64,000 nucleotides of DNA. Origin: Nicoliella spurrieriana (lineage in GTDB: Bacteria > Bacillota > Bacilli > Lactobacillales > Lactobacillaceae). The notes beneath the pieces are model-generated. The model did no database searches, was not told where the DNA came from, and saw only the letters and a list, made by a program, of their open reading frames with translations. Position numbers and translations under genes: made by a program. The stretch spans positions 1,454,172 to 1,518,171 of the forward strand of contig NZ_CP093361.1 in NCBI RefSeq assembly GCF_023380205.1, read 5' to 3'. Positions within the stretch are counted from its first letter, which is position 1. Each line of letters starts with the position of its first letter. Positions 43,961 through 52,821 of the stretch are shown here, one piece after another.

Positions 43961-44881
43961 TTAACTATATTTCTTAACGTTACTCTTAATGAAGTCAGCT
44001 GACTTTTGTAATTTAGCTTGTTCTTCTTGGGTTAAATCTAATGCGACCCGCTTTACGACTCCCTTACGACCAATCACGGCTGGGTATGATAGGTAAACAT
44101 CCAAGTCAGCCTGGTAGTTCGAAACTGGCATTACGGTCATTGAATTACTTAATACCGCGTTGGCTAATCGAACTGCAGCGGTGGCTACTCCGTAATTAGT
44201 GTATTGTTTCCCACTAAAGACCTGGAAACCACCCTTTCTAGCCCCATCATCCATTGCAGCTAAATCTAATCCCTTTTCAGCTGCTAATTCAGTAATTGGT
44301 TGATCAAAAACGGTCACAGTCGACCAAGCCGTAAATTGTGAATTGCCGTGTTCACCTAGGTTGTATCCATGAACTGATTTAGGATCAACATTTAACTCTT
44401 CACTTACTTCACGTAGCATTCTAGCGGAGTCAAGTAGGGTCCCGGTCCCAATTACCTGGTTCTTTGGTAGGCCCGTGTATTGTTGGTAAAACGAAGTAAT
44501 GACGTCACAAGGATTACTAATATCAACTAATACTCCGTTGAACCCGGATGTTTTTAATTGTTCAGCAACATCCTTAACCTGCGCACTAGTAAATGGTAAT
44601 TCAGCGAACCGGTCGGAAGACTTACTACTTTGTAAACTAACCTTTCCCATTGCTGAAATCACGACGTCCGCATCCTTTAATGCGGAATAATCATTGACCG
44701 TAATGTTAGTATGGAATGGCAGGTTGGGCATTGCATCTCGCAAATCGACAGCGTCGGCCACGACCTTGGCCTCGTTAGTATCGATCATTACTAATTCATC
44801 TGCAAATCCTGCTGAAACTATGTAATGGGCCACCGTTGAACCAACGTGCCCACTTCCAATTACACCAATTTTTCTACTCAT
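43961..44881 (-). CDS. L-2-hydroxyisocaproate dehydrogenase (LDH family)
   Basis: An NAD-dependent dehydrogenase that reduces branched 2-oxo acids, for example 2-oxoisocaproate from leucine, to L-2-hydroxy acids. The Rossmann motif GVIGSGHVGSTVAH is at residues 5-18. The catalytic His is in GEHGNSQ, with VIGTGTLLDSARM before it. The substrate loop reads AMGKVSLQ and lacks the arginine-bearing loop of true lactate dehydrogenases, as in the HicDH of Weissella and lactobacilli. Its 306 residues match. A role as lactate dehydrogenase cannot be fully excluded. Confidence 0.87.
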   Translation of the reverse strand: MSRKIGVIGSGHVGSTVAHYIVSAGFADELVMIDTNEAKVVADAVDLRDAMPNLPFHTNITVNDYSALKDADVVISAMGKVSLQSSKSSDRFAELPFTSAQVKDVAEQLKTSGFNGVLVDISNPCDVITSFYQQYTGLPKNQVIGTGTLLDSARMLREVSEELNVDPKSVHGYNLGEHGNSQFTAWSTVTVFDQPITELAAEKGLDLAAMDDGARKGGFQVFSGKQYTNYGVATAAVRLANAVLSNSMTVMPVSNYQADLDVYLSYPAVIGRKGVVKRVALDLTQEEQAKLQKSADFIKSNVKKYS

Positions 44882-44924
44882 AATTATCCACCTCGAATTA
44901 AAATTTTATTAGAGTAACAAAACT

Positions 44925-44933
44925 AATATAACA
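44925..44933 (-). promoter_or_regulatory. Probable promoter of the 2-hydroxyacid dehydrogenase gene
   Basis: TGTTATATT on the minus strand is an extended -10, 44 bases before the ATG, with TGCAAA 16 bases upstream as a possible -35. Confidence 0.45.
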
Positions 44934-45028
44934 CTTATCTCATAATTTTGCACTAGTAACACCCTATTAATATTAATAACTATGCTAAAATGGAAATATC
45001 AATTCAATTAGAAGGGAGTGTCTTCCCC

Positions 45029-45367
45029 ATGTGGGTCACTTTAAACTATGTTCTATGGGGCTTTTTGATCATCTCATTAATCACGGGATTTACTCGTGAC
45101 TACGCTAAGCGAATCATTCAATCTTTAATTTGGTCGCGCATTTTTTACTTTTTAATCGTTAGTAGTCAATTTGTCATCAGTATCCGCATTTTTCACCATA
45201 GTGCCGTAGCGGTAATCATTAGTGATGTCCTCTGTATTGCATCAATCGCACTCATCGAGCGCGGTTATCAAAAATTAGAAGCGCAAACATTTACCCGCTT
45301 AGATTCGCTGGGATTAACCCTAATCATTCTGGTCGCCATTATTGCACAAACGATTGCGCTAAAGTAA
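45029..45367 (+). CDS. DUF1516 (YisL-like) membrane protein
   Basis: A 112-residue protein with four hydrophobic helices (about 5-22, 33-52, 57-78, 92-110). Length and topology match the YisL/UPF0344 family, whose function is unknown. The start is the ATG at 45029 behind GAAGGGAG; the frame begins 39 bases earlier without a site. It is divergent from the dehydrogenase gene and has its own terminator. Confidence 0.75.
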   Translation: MWVTLNYVLWGFLIISLITGFTRDYAKRIIQSLIWSRIFYFLIVSSQFVISIRIFHHSAVAVIISDVLCIASIALIERGYQKLEAQTFTRLDSLGLTLIILVAIIAQTIALK

Positions 45368-45458
45368 TCTCATATCTTAATGGTGCTGTGATATACAGCA
45401 AAGCAATCAACAGACAACGAAAAAAGATTGATAAGCTGATTATCAAAATCTAATTAAA

Positions 45459-45500
45459 ATTGTTGAAGCCCATAATCAGTTGGGACTCAACAATTTTTTT
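45459..45500 (+). terminator. Terminator after the DUF1516 gene
   Basis: ATTGTTGA (45459-45466) pairs with TCAACAAT (45487-45494), with inner pairing GCCCA/TGGG, followed by a run of seven T. It is 91 bases beyond the stop codon; the space holds a second weak hairpin (45425-45452). Confidence 0.8.
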
Positions 45501-45538
45501 GATAAAATGTTATAATTTTTTCAAGAGGGGTGAACAAT

Positions 45539-45886
45539 ATGAAAATAAGCAATTGCGTAGTAATTACTGCCGGACTATTGTTTAGTTGCTTTGCATCTCC
45601 AAGCGTCGCAAATGCTGCCACCGGCTATGGGTACGCTAGTACGGCTACCCACAAAGTGAAAACCACTAAACCCATGAAGGTCTATAAAGTCCTGGTCGGC
45701 AAGGATGAAGCTCATAATCAGTTCTTCAAAGCCGGCAAGATCAAACGGGGCACCCATTTATCAGTTAGCGACTGGGTCATGAGTACCGGTGGTGGATACG
45801 TGGTTACCGGTCAATACCACTTAAAGCCAACTAGTAAGACGTTCTATTTTGTATTCGATCAAAATCAAAAGAAATGGTTTAAATAA
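45539..45886 (+). CDS. Small secreted protein of unknown function
   Basis: A 115-residue protein with a clear signal peptide: MKISNCVVITAGLLFSCFA, then a cleavage site after VANA. The mature part (about 87 residues) is basic and rich in Tyr, Lys, Thr and Gly, with beta-like repeats such as TTKPMKVYKVL and HLKPTSKTFYFVF. This resembles small lactobacillar surface domains in flavour, but I recognise no family. The ATG at 45539 has AAGAGGGG at 8 bases, with TATAAT at 45511-45516. It is 38 bases upstream of a second secreted protein. Confidence 0.75.
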   Translation: MKISNCVVITAGLLFSCFASPSVANAATGYGYASTATHKVKTTKPMKVYKVLVGKDEAHNQFFKAGKIKRGTHLSVSDWVMSTGGGYVVTGQYHLKPTSKTFYFVFDQNQKKWFK

Positions 45887-45924
45887 TAGCGATTCAAACA
45901 AACTACTTCAAATGGGATGATGTT

Positions 45925-46713
45925 ATGAAAAATTATAGGTGGCTCTTTTTAGTTCTTTTTACGATGTGTGTCGGTTATCAAATTACTAATACGGTAGCAC
46001 GGGCCAATTCTGGCATCCTAGATACATATCTTAATGGCGGCTACACTGCTTTTTCGAATGCAGTTAAGGATGCTAATAATCCAAACTACTTTGACCCTCA
46101 CAATGCAGGTGATTACTATACCAAGATTCCAAAGGGATATCACTTCTTGATGGTTCGGAAAAACACTATCATCGGTGCAGCTGAAAAAATGAATGGCTTA
46201 CCCACTTATCCGGTTCCATATGGTGATACGTTCATCGTTAATCAGATTATTAATGATAACGGGAAATACAGGTTTAAAGTTCATAATGAAAATCCATTCG
46301 CTACTCGGAAGACCCAATATATCTCTGCTAATCGGAAACTGGTGCAATTTATTTCAGATTCACTTAGGGTGAACCTTAGTGGAACTGCTGATCCACGAGA
46401 AACCAAAAATCCGGGTAAGTACTACCCCACCATTGCAGTTCCAACTGTCATCATGCAAGCCCTTATCCAACGTGACTATGGTAATCCTCCATACAAGCCA
46501 GCAACGTTCAAACGCGCTAGGAAACGGGCCCCTGGCGAGGAAAAACTACTAGTTAAATACTTTAAGAATCATGAAGTCAAGCCGATCAGTTACTATGTCA
46601 AACGGCATCAATTTTTTGATCGATACTTTGGTCTAAGGGGGAGTTCATCAGTAGTGAACTATCGTAAATATTTCCCCAAAAAGTTTTTAGACGTTCGAAA
46701 CTATCTAAAATAA
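45925..46713 (+). CDS. Secreted protein of unknown function
   Basis: A 262-residue protein with an N-terminal export signal (WLFLVLFTMCVGYQI; possible cleavage after VARA or later). The mature part is basic and aromatic, with an YHFLMVRKNTIIG stretch like the beta strands of its neighbour, a central segment with PYGDTFIVNQII, and a Lys/Arg-rich C-terminal half. No catalytic motif or wall anchor is seen. AATGGGATGATGTT precedes the ATG, so the site is weak; coupling to the upstream secreted gene is plausible. Confidence 0.75.
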   Translation: MKNYRWLFLVLFTMCVGYQITNTVARANSGILDTYLNGGYTAFSNAVKDANNPNYFDPHNAGDYYTKIPKGYHFLMVRKNTIIGAAEKMNGLPTYPVPYGDTFIVNQIINDNGKYRFKVHNENPFATRKTQYISANRKLVQFISDSLRVNLSGTADPRETKNPGKYYPTIAVPTVIMQALIQRDYGNPPYKPATFKRARKRAPGEEKLLVKYFKNHEVKPISYYVKRHQFFDRYFGLRGSSSVVNYRKYFPKKFLDVRNYLK

Positions 46714-46761
46714 CGTCGGTAGTTCCATAATTGGTTCAACGAAATCTGATCGTAAACAAAT

Positions 46762-46812
46762 AAAGCCACAATTGCCCTGAGAAATCAACTCCAGGAGTAA
46801 TTGTGGTTTTAT
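46762..46812 (+). terminator. Terminator of the secreted-protein pair
   Basis: CCACAATT (46766-46773) pairs with AATTGTGG (46799-46806), with inner CCTG/CAGG pairing, followed by TTTT. Confidence 0.72.
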
Positions 46813-46847
46813 AGTAATCTAAATTTATTCCATTTTACAATTCATTC

Positions 46848-46875
46848 AGGGCTGCTTGATGCCCCTAGCAGCCCT
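46848..46875. repeat. Perfect 9-bp inverted repeat
   Basis: AGGGCTGCT and AGCAGCCCT flank a 10-base loop. Only a short T stretch follows, so this may be a weak terminator or an RNA stem of unknown role. Confidence 0.6.
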
Positions 46876-47063
46876 TTAAATTTGCCATTAACCATTTAAT
46901 TATATTAATAGTAATATTCAAAAGGTGCATTATGGTATTAAACGGTTTTTAAATTGTTTTTTAAACTAACAGTACGGCATAATTAATAAAGTGATTAAAC
47001 ATCGTTTATGCAATCAAATAAGCAGTGCGCATCGCATTAATGACCATCAACATCATAAAATTT

Positions 47064-47115
47064 AAAAATGGTTCTTGGTAGCAGAAATATTCATTTCCTA
47101 CGTCAAGAACCATTT
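47064..47115 (-). terminator. Long hairpin, probable terminator of the asnB-murE-asl-racD operon
   Basis: AAATGGTTCTTG (47066-47077) and CAAGAACCATTT (47104-47115) are perfect 12-bp inverted repeats, with inner GTAG/CTAC pairing. Read on the minus strand the hairpin is followed by TT AAATTT-type sequence, 35 bases beyond racD. Confidence 0.72.
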
Positions 47116-47149
47116 ATGGTAAGGAGCTATATCGCAGCCTTTTTTTCAT

Positions 47150-47863
47150 TTATTTAGATTGACGATTGCGCTCTGCTAGTTCGATCGTTCGATCTACTAA
47201 TACCGATTGTGCATCCATCACCGGATAGGAATGGTTGCCAGCCTGTTCTTGAGCAACCGATAGTTCGGTACATCCTAAAATTACAATATCACTCTTTAAG
47301 GTATTGACCATTTGGGCCAAGATATGATGATAGCGATTAGCATTCACCGTTCCATTTTCCTTAATATCGTGATAGATCAAATTCATGGTTTCATCCCGGA
47401 TTTCCGCAGTTGGTTTAACGACTTCAAAGCCGGCTGCTTGAATTTCATGGTCATAGACACCATCATGGAGCGTCCCATTCGTGGCAATTAGCCCCACCCG
47501 CTTGGCAGTTGGATAACTAATTTTAATCTGCTCAACGGCCTCCCGTGGCATGTGCAAAATCGGCACGTCAGTTGCGGCTTGTAGCTGATCATAAAAGTAA
47601 TGGGCAGTATTACAAGGCAACGTAAAGAAGTCCGGTTTCAGCAACGATTGTTGCTTGATATCCTCAAGTAGATCCGGGAGCGGATTGGGCTTAGTATGAT
47701 CCAAAATATAAGCGGTCCGATCAGGAACGGTTGCATGGTTGACCAAAATATAATTGAGGTAGTCTTGATCATGATGCGCCGGTGTCCGTTGGTTCAAAAG
47801 ATGCAGATAGCTTTCGGTCGCTTGCGTCCCCATTCCCCCGATGATCGAGAAAAAGTGCTTCAT
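47150..47863 (-). CDS. racD: Aspartate racemase (Asp/Glu racemase family)
   Basis: Interconverts L- and D-aspartate without a cofactor. The two catalytic cysteines are Cys84 in TLPCNTAHYF and Cys198 in LGCTELSV, both in the family context. The N-terminal FSIIGGMGTQATESYL is the substrate-loop signature. Its 237 residues are typical. It lies 6 bases after the D-aspartate ligase gene, so its product would supply D-Asp for the cell wall. Confidence 0.92.
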   Translation of the reverse strand: MKHFFSIIGGMGTQATESYLHLLNQRTPAHHDQDYLNYILVNHATVPDRTAYILDHTKPNPLPDLLEDIKQQSLLKPDFFTLPCNTAHYFYDQLQAATDVPILHMPREAVEQIKISYPTAKRVGLIATNGTLHDGVYDHEIQAAGFEVVKPTAEIRDETMNLIYHDIKENGTVNANRYHHILAQMVNTLKSDIVILGCTELSVAQEQAGNHSYPVMDAQSVLVDRTIELAERNRQSK

Positions 47864-47869
47864 TGAAAC

Positions 47870-49120
47870 CTACCCCTTATTAATTGCAAAGTATTTTGCG
47901 AAATTCTTGCTGTAGTTATGGAACATCCACTTCATCAAGGCCCAGCGTTTTAAATTGCGGTCCTTTGAATACCAAAAAGTGGTTCCGTACTGGTTTTGAT
48001 CAATTAATTTTAATGCTGCTTGCTTTTCAGCATTGTCCTTAGCGTATTGCTTAAATACGGCAACGCTTACCCCTAGCCATAGGTAGTACTTCGCCGGGTC
48101 TTGATTAGCATAAACGGGCGCTTGATCTGATAGTGAATCAAAGGCATAGTCTTGAACGACCCAGTCAGCCAGATTATACCCATTTAACGTCACAAAGAAG
48201 CTACTCCGCCCCTGGCGCAGGTTAATTTCAAATAGCTTAAAGGAACCGTCACGCACATCGTATTTCATATCGAAATTTGCATACCCGGTAAATTCAATTG
48301 CTTCCAAAAACGTTTGAATCTGATTATAAATGGTTTGATTGTATTCTGGAATAATGGCTACATAATTTCCAATCGCAGAGGGTGCGCAGTCTTCTAGTAA
48401 TGGATGCCCTAAACACATCATTTTAACATGGTGGTGTTTATCAACGTAGGCGTTTAAGACCCGCATATTACTATCATCCCCCGGAATAAAGTCCTGCAAA
48501 ATCAAATCCGAAGTATACCCATTATCATAAATTTTACCGACAATGTCATTGAATTCCGCTGCTGATTTAATCACAAATGCCTTTTTCCGGCCCTCAAAGT
48601 GAACATCGAGCCACTCCACACTGTTTGTAGGCTTCAATGCAACTGGATAGCCAAACGGTTGCTCAATTGGGGTGGTTGACTCATACATTGCCTTACTAAT
48701 GATCTTAGTCTTAGGATATGGCAAATTGTACTTATCACAAGTTCGATAAAAATTTTCCTTACTGTTCAACTGGCGAATTAAATCATAGTCAACGTATGGA
48801 CATACAAAGACATCTGACAATTCATCCTTATGCTTGGAAATTAGTTCTGCATACCCATCCCCACAACCAATCAAAATAACTGGTTCAGAGTGATTAGCGT
48901 ATTGTTGTTTTAACTTCCGCATTGCTTGGATCCACTGTGGATCTTCACTAAAGCCAGGAATTAGTTCTAAATCAACAATCTTCGTGAACCGGGTCGGTGC
49001 TAATTGAATTTCGGCATAGGCCTTGACCGGTTTACCGTACTTTTCGTAAAGTGAGCGGGCCATTCCATAGCAGTTAAAGTCACTCCCCAATAGAATCGGG
49101 GTAAAGTCAGTTTCACTCAT
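47870..49120 (-). CDS. asl: ATP-grasp D-aspartate ligase (cross-bridge)
   Basis: A 416-residue ATP-grasp carboxylate-amine ligase. The ATP-binding region includes YPVALKPTNSVEW and LILQDFIPGDDSN, and the metal ligands are in LFEINLRQGRSSFF. This is the family of AslA/Aslfm, which activates the beta-carboxyl of D-Asp and joins it to the epsilon-amino group of the stem-peptide lysine. The racD neighbour and the lysine-type MurE upstream make D-aspartate ligase the best call. It starts 4 bases after murE. Confidence 0.88.
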   Translation of the reverse strand: MSETDFTPILLGSDFNCYGMARSLYEKYGKPVKAYAEIQLAPTRFTKIVDLELIPGFSEDPQWIQAMRKLKQQYANHSEPVILIGCGDGYAELISKHKDELSDVFVCPYVDYDLIRQLNSKENFYRTCDKYNLPYPKTKIISKAMYESTTPIEQPFGYPVALKPTNSVEWLDVHFEGRKKAFVIKSAAEFNDIVGKIYDNGYTSDLILQDFIPGDDSNMRVLNAYVDKHHHVKMMCLGHPLLEDCAPSAIGNYVAIIPEYNQTIYNQIQTFLEAIEFTGYANFDMKYDVRDGSFKLFEINLRQGRSSFFVTLNGYNLADWVVQDYAFDSLSDQAPVYANQDPAKYYLWLGVSVAVFKQYAKDNAEKQAALKLIDQNQYGTTFWYSKDRNLKRWALMKWMFHNYSKNFAKYFAINKG

Positions 49121-49124
49121 TATT

Positions 49125-50666
49125 CTAGAATCCCTTCAAGATATTTTTGACCACCACTGAGTCGGTCTCATAAGGTGTATCAACACCATTGATTTTTTGG
49201 TAGGGGTCACGCCCCTTCCCTGCAACTACGACCATGTCGTTTTGACTAGCTAACTCAATGGCTTGAGCAATGGCCTGTTTGCGATCCATTTCAAAATGAA
49301 CTGTCACCCGCTGGTGGTCGATATGAGCATCAATTTCATTGGCAATTGTGCGTGGATCCTCAAATGCAGGGTCGTCAGTGGTTAAAAAGGCAACGTCAGC
49401 ATTTTGACTCAACGCCTTCCCGAACCCCTCTCTGCGATCTTCACCCTTGTTACCAGGGCTACCGACCACTACGATGACCCGGCCGGCTGGATTTTCACGT
49501 TTCAAGAACCCTAATAACGCGTTCATACTAGCGTAATTATGAGCATAGTCAACATATACCGTTCCATGCCCATGACTACGGTAGCTTTCCATGCGTCCTG
49601 GAATCATCACGGTCGCAAGTCCGGTGGCAATTTGGGTCTGATTTGCTCCGGCAATGCCAGCTGCAATGATGGCAGCAGTCGCATTGGACTCGTTATAATC
49701 ACCAGCAATTGCAATTTGATAATTCCCAGCTAACTGCATTTGAACACTCCGGTCGTCAGTAGCTACTAAATCAATTGCATTGTGATCAAGCGTGTCAGCA
49801 GTGCTTACGAACCTAAAGTCAGGGGATAGCGGTAATTGTAACTTAACATCCTTCCGTGCAAATAAATAAATGTTTTCTGGTTGGCTCGTGGCCTTGGCCG
49901 TTTGGTAAACATCGTTTAAATAGTCCGTTTCAGCATTTATGATGCACACCGTCGAGTTAACCAGGAGTTGTTCCTTGCAGTGTAAATAATCCGCAAAGGT
50001 CGGGTGTTCATTCGGCCCAATATGATCAGGTGAAATGTTTAGAAAAATGCCCACATCAAAGTGCAGCCCATACACCCGATTTTTCTTGTATGCTTGTGAT
50101 GAGACCTCCATTACTAAATGGGTCATCCCATTATCAACAGCGGTCCGCATGTACTTGAAAATATCAAGTGATTCGGGCGTCGTTAGGTGCGATTTGAACC
50201 GTTGAGCTGGTTTGGGTCCCACCACCGTATCAATCGTTGATATCAAGGCGGTTCGGTGGTTAGTCTGGTTCATTAAGGCCTGGTACGTAAAATAAGCAGA
50301 GGTGGTTTTCCCCTTCGTTCCGGTATAGGCAATGATGAAGAGCTCGTTTTGTGGATAGCCATAAAACGCAGCCCCCAATAGCGCCATTGCCTTTTGAACG
50401 TCTTTAACGATAATTGCCGTTAAGTTTAAATCTGCTGCCACTGGTTGTTCGGCTTCAGCAAGGTACCCAATCGCACCATGCTGTGCAGCAACCCTTAAAT
50501 ATTCAGGTTTAAAGTTTCCCTTACAACAAAATAGGTCGTTTAGTTCAATTAACCTTGAGTCATATTCAATATTTGCAAACGTTACGGCTTCAAGCGGTCC
50601 GCTGATGTTGATCAAAAGCGCGTGTTCTTGTAGCAGTGTAATTAATTCTTCAATTTTTAAAGCCAC
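49125..50666 (-). CDS. murE: UDP-MurNAc-tripeptide synthetase, L-lysine type
   Basis: Adds the third residue of the stem peptide. The P-loop is TGTKGKTTSAYF (about residues 114-125), and the UDP-MurNAc-peptide contacts include HLTTPESLDIF. The specificity motif near the C-terminus is DDPA rather than DNPR, which favours L-lysine over diaminopimelate. The N-terminal domain (1-100) and MurE C-domain (about 350-513) are complete at 513 residues. The start is GTG (50664-50666) behind GAAGGGTG. It is 27 bases after asnB. Confidence 0.92.
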   Translation of the reverse strand: MALKIEELITLLQEHALLINISGPLEAVTFANIEYDSRLIELNDLFCCKGNFKPEYLRVAAQHGAIGYLAEAEQPVAADLNLTAIIVKDVQKAMALLGAAFYGYPQNELFIIAYTGTKGKTTSAYFTYQALMNQTNHRTALISTIDTVVGPKPAQRFKSHLTTPESLDIFKYMRTAVDNGMTHLVMEVSSQAYKKNRVYGLHFDVGIFLNISPDHIGPNEHPTFADYLHCKEQLLVNSTVCIINAETDYLNDVYQTAKATSQPENIYLFARKDVKLQLPLSPDFRFVSTADTLDHNAIDLVATDDRSVQMQLAGNYQIAIAGDYNESNATAAIIAAGIAGANQTQIATGLATVMIPGRMESYRSHGHGTVYVDYAHNYASMNALLGFLKRENPAGRVIVVVGSPGNKGEDRREGFGKALSQNADVAFLTTDDPAFEDPRTIANEIDAHIDHQRVTVHFEMDRKQAIAQAIELASQNDMVVVAGKGRDPYQKINGVDTPYETDSVVVKNILKGF

Positions 50667-50693
50667 TGCAATTTCACCCTTCCTAAAACAACA

Positions 50694-52574
50694 TTATTTT
50701 GTCTTATGAACCAATTCAACGGTCTTAGCAGAGGTATTTTCAGGGAAAAATACTTCATACCAAAGAATAAACGTGTAAATGGTAAAAATCTTTTGCATGT
50801 TAGACTTACCATTTGCGTGTTCTTTGACGATTCGTTGTAATTCATCGACATTAAAGAAGCGTTGCGCAACGTCTGAAGTAAAGGCTTCTTCGATCTTAGC
50901 ATGGAACTTTGGCATGTTCATCCATGAAGCGATTGGGGATGGGAAGCCCATCTTTTCCTTATTAGCGACCCGTTCTGGTAGGGCAGCCATTGCAGCTTTT
51001 CTAAGTGAGACCTTGGTTTCACCCTTATGAATTCTGGTTTTAATTGGCATCGTAGCGGCAAAATCAGCCACCTTCTTATCAACCAACGGGGTCCGCACTT
51101 CCAGTGAGTTACACATACTCATCCGATCGGCCTTGTGCAAAATATCGAATGGTAACCAGGTATTGATGTCAAAGTATTGCATTTGCGTCATTTCATCCTT
51201 ACCAGCCACTTCATCAAAAATGTGCTTGGTGAACTCACCAGAATCCCGGTTTAATGATGGGTCCTTTAAAACCCGGTCCCGGTCTTCATAATTAAAGACG
51301 TAGTTTACCCGGTAGTAACGCTCGCTAAGTGGTTGGGCCCCTCTAATTAAGAATCGCCGGCCATGGAAGCGCGGTAGTTTTTCAGCAACCGATGCTAAGC
51401 CCTTTCTAATTGGCTTGGGGACCCATCTTTGGTAACGTTCAAACGGAAATGCTTCTAGGTAGGTATTGTAACCACCAAAGAATTCATCGGCCCCTTCACC
51501 TGATAGTGCTGCTTTTACATCTTGACGGGTCCGTCGAGATAGGTAAAATAATTGAACGGCAGATGGGTTCGAAAGTGGTTCGTCCATGTAATACATCATG
51601 GTTGGCAAGAAGTTAAAGTAGTCATCACCATTAATGTAAATCGGCGTGTTCTTTTGGCCAATTTCCTTAGCAAATTCCGTAGACCATGCTAATTCACTAT
51701 ACTTGGAGTTCTTAAACCCTAGTGAAAATGATTGGATGGGTTTGAGTTTGGCTGCTTCATTCAAAACGTAACTTGAATCCACCCCACTGGAGAGAAAACT
51801 ACCAACTGGTACGTCTGAGATCATGTGCTTTTCAACTGATTCCTTAACGATCTTGCTAATTTGCTTAGCATCACCATCAATCGTTTGGTTTTCGTCAATG
51901 TGATCGTAGTTAAAGCGGAAGTAGCGGTGCACTTCAGTGTCGCCACCAATCTTATGAACAAAGTATTGTCCTGGTAGGACCTTGTAAACGTTCTTGAACA
52001 TCGTATCGCGTGATGGAACAAATTCAAAACTTAAGTGAATTGGTAACATATCGATATTTACTTGCTTGTTGAAATTAGGGTGATCCAAAAACGCCTTAAT
52101 TTCAGAGCCCCACATGAATGCATCGCCATCATCATAGTAGTAAAGGGGCTTAATGCCAAAGTGATCACGAACCCCAAAGACTTCTTGCTTCTTACTATCA
52201 TAGATTACGAATGCATACATTCCACGAAGCCGCTTCAATAAATCTGGACCCCATTCTTCGTATCCACGAATCAAGACTTCAGAATCAACGTCGGTATAAA
52301 ATTTGTGACCCTTTTGCTTTAATTCTTCCCTGATTTCTTCGTAGTTATAAATTTCACCATTAAAAGTGAGGACCTTGGTGTTATCTTCACTAAACATTGG
52401 TTGACCACCGTGCGCAAGGTCTAAAAATGACAATCTCCGAAAGCCCATTGAAACATTATCATCTTGGAAGTATTGTTCATCATCTGGGCCCCGGTGTCTA
52501 ATCCGATTAGCCATGTTAACAATCGTATTACTAGGGACATCCTTTTGATTTACATAACCAGTGAATCCACACAT
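50694..52574 (-). CDS. asnB: Glutamine-hydrolysing asparagine synthase family (possible D-Asp amidase)
   Basis: A 626-residue class II glutamine amidotransferase. Cys2 of MCGFTGYV is the glutaminase nucleophile, with RHRGPDDE and the NGEIYNY loop. The synthetase domain has the PP-loop LSSGVDSSY and GEGADEFFGGY. The start is the ATG at 52574 (AAGGGGA site), which leaves Cys2 at the N-terminus; a longer frame would not. Upstream of murE-asl-racD it may amidate D-Asp of the cross-bridge, as AsnH does in Lactococcus lactis; free asparagine synthesis is the alternative. Confidence 0.9.
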   Translation of the reverse strand: MCGFTGYVNQKDVPSNTIVNMANRIRHRGPDDEQYFQDDNVSMGFRRLSFLDLAHGGQPMFSEDNTKVLTFNGEIYNYEEIREELKQKGHKFYTDVDSEVLIRGYEEWGPDLLKRLRGMYAFVIYDSKKQEVFGVRDHFGIKPLYYYDDGDAFMWGSEIKAFLDHPNFNKQVNIDMLPIHLSFEFVPSRDTMFKNVYKVLPGQYFVHKIGGDTEVHRYFRFNYDHIDENQTIDGDAKQISKIVKESVEKHMISDVPVGSFLSSGVDSSYVLNEAAKLKPIQSFSLGFKNSKYSELAWSTEFAKEIGQKNTPIYINGDDYFNFLPTMMYYMDEPLSNPSAVQLFYLSRRTRQDVKAALSGEGADEFFGGYNTYLEAFPFERYQRWVPKPIRKGLASVAEKLPRFHGRRFLIRGAQPLSERYYRVNYVFNYEDRDRVLKDPSLNRDSGEFTKHIFDEVAGKDEMTQMQYFDINTWLPFDILHKADRMSMCNSLEVRTPLVDKKVADFAATMPIKTRIHKGETKVSLRKAAMAALPERVANKEKMGFPSPIASWMNMPKFHAKIEEAFTSDVAQRFFNVDELQRIVKEHANGKSNMQKIFTIYTFILWYEVFFPENTSAKTVELVHKTK

Positions 52575-52646
52575 ATTAATTTTCCCCTTTATTATTATCA
52601 ATTCTTAGTTATTTTTAAATTAAATTTAAATAATCTTCAAGTACTA

Positions 52647-52655
52647 ATTGTATCA
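52647..52655 (-). promoter_or_regulatory. Probable promoter of asnB-murE-asl-racD
   Basis: TGATACAAT on the minus strand is an extended -10 element about 73 bases before the asnB ATG in an AT-rich 247-base gap. The -35 is weak. Confidence 0.5.
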
Positions 52656-52821
52656 AAAAATAATTTGATAAACTACTACCGTTGCTATTTCTTAACAAAA
52701 GTTGCAGATGTTATTAATTCAATTGACTATTCCTTATAATACCCATTTTGCAAATTTTAGCAACTAAATTTGACCAGTAACTTTATTTTATTACTGAATT
52801 ATAGTAAAATATTAGTTGCTT

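Larger units (their letters stand above)
46714..47149. other. 436-base stretch without a gene, hairpin-rich
   Basis: No reading frame with a ribosome binding site is visible on either strand. The stretch holds three strong inverted repeats (listed separately) and an AT-rich middle (about 46885-47060). The two outer hairpins can end the flanking convergent genes; the middle one has no assigned partner. Confidence 0.7.

Noticed and set aside
43961-44881. Calling the dehydrogenase lactate dehydrogenase
   Set aside because: The substrate loop MGKVSLQ and other motifs match L-2-hydroxyisocaproate dehydrogenase better than LDH.
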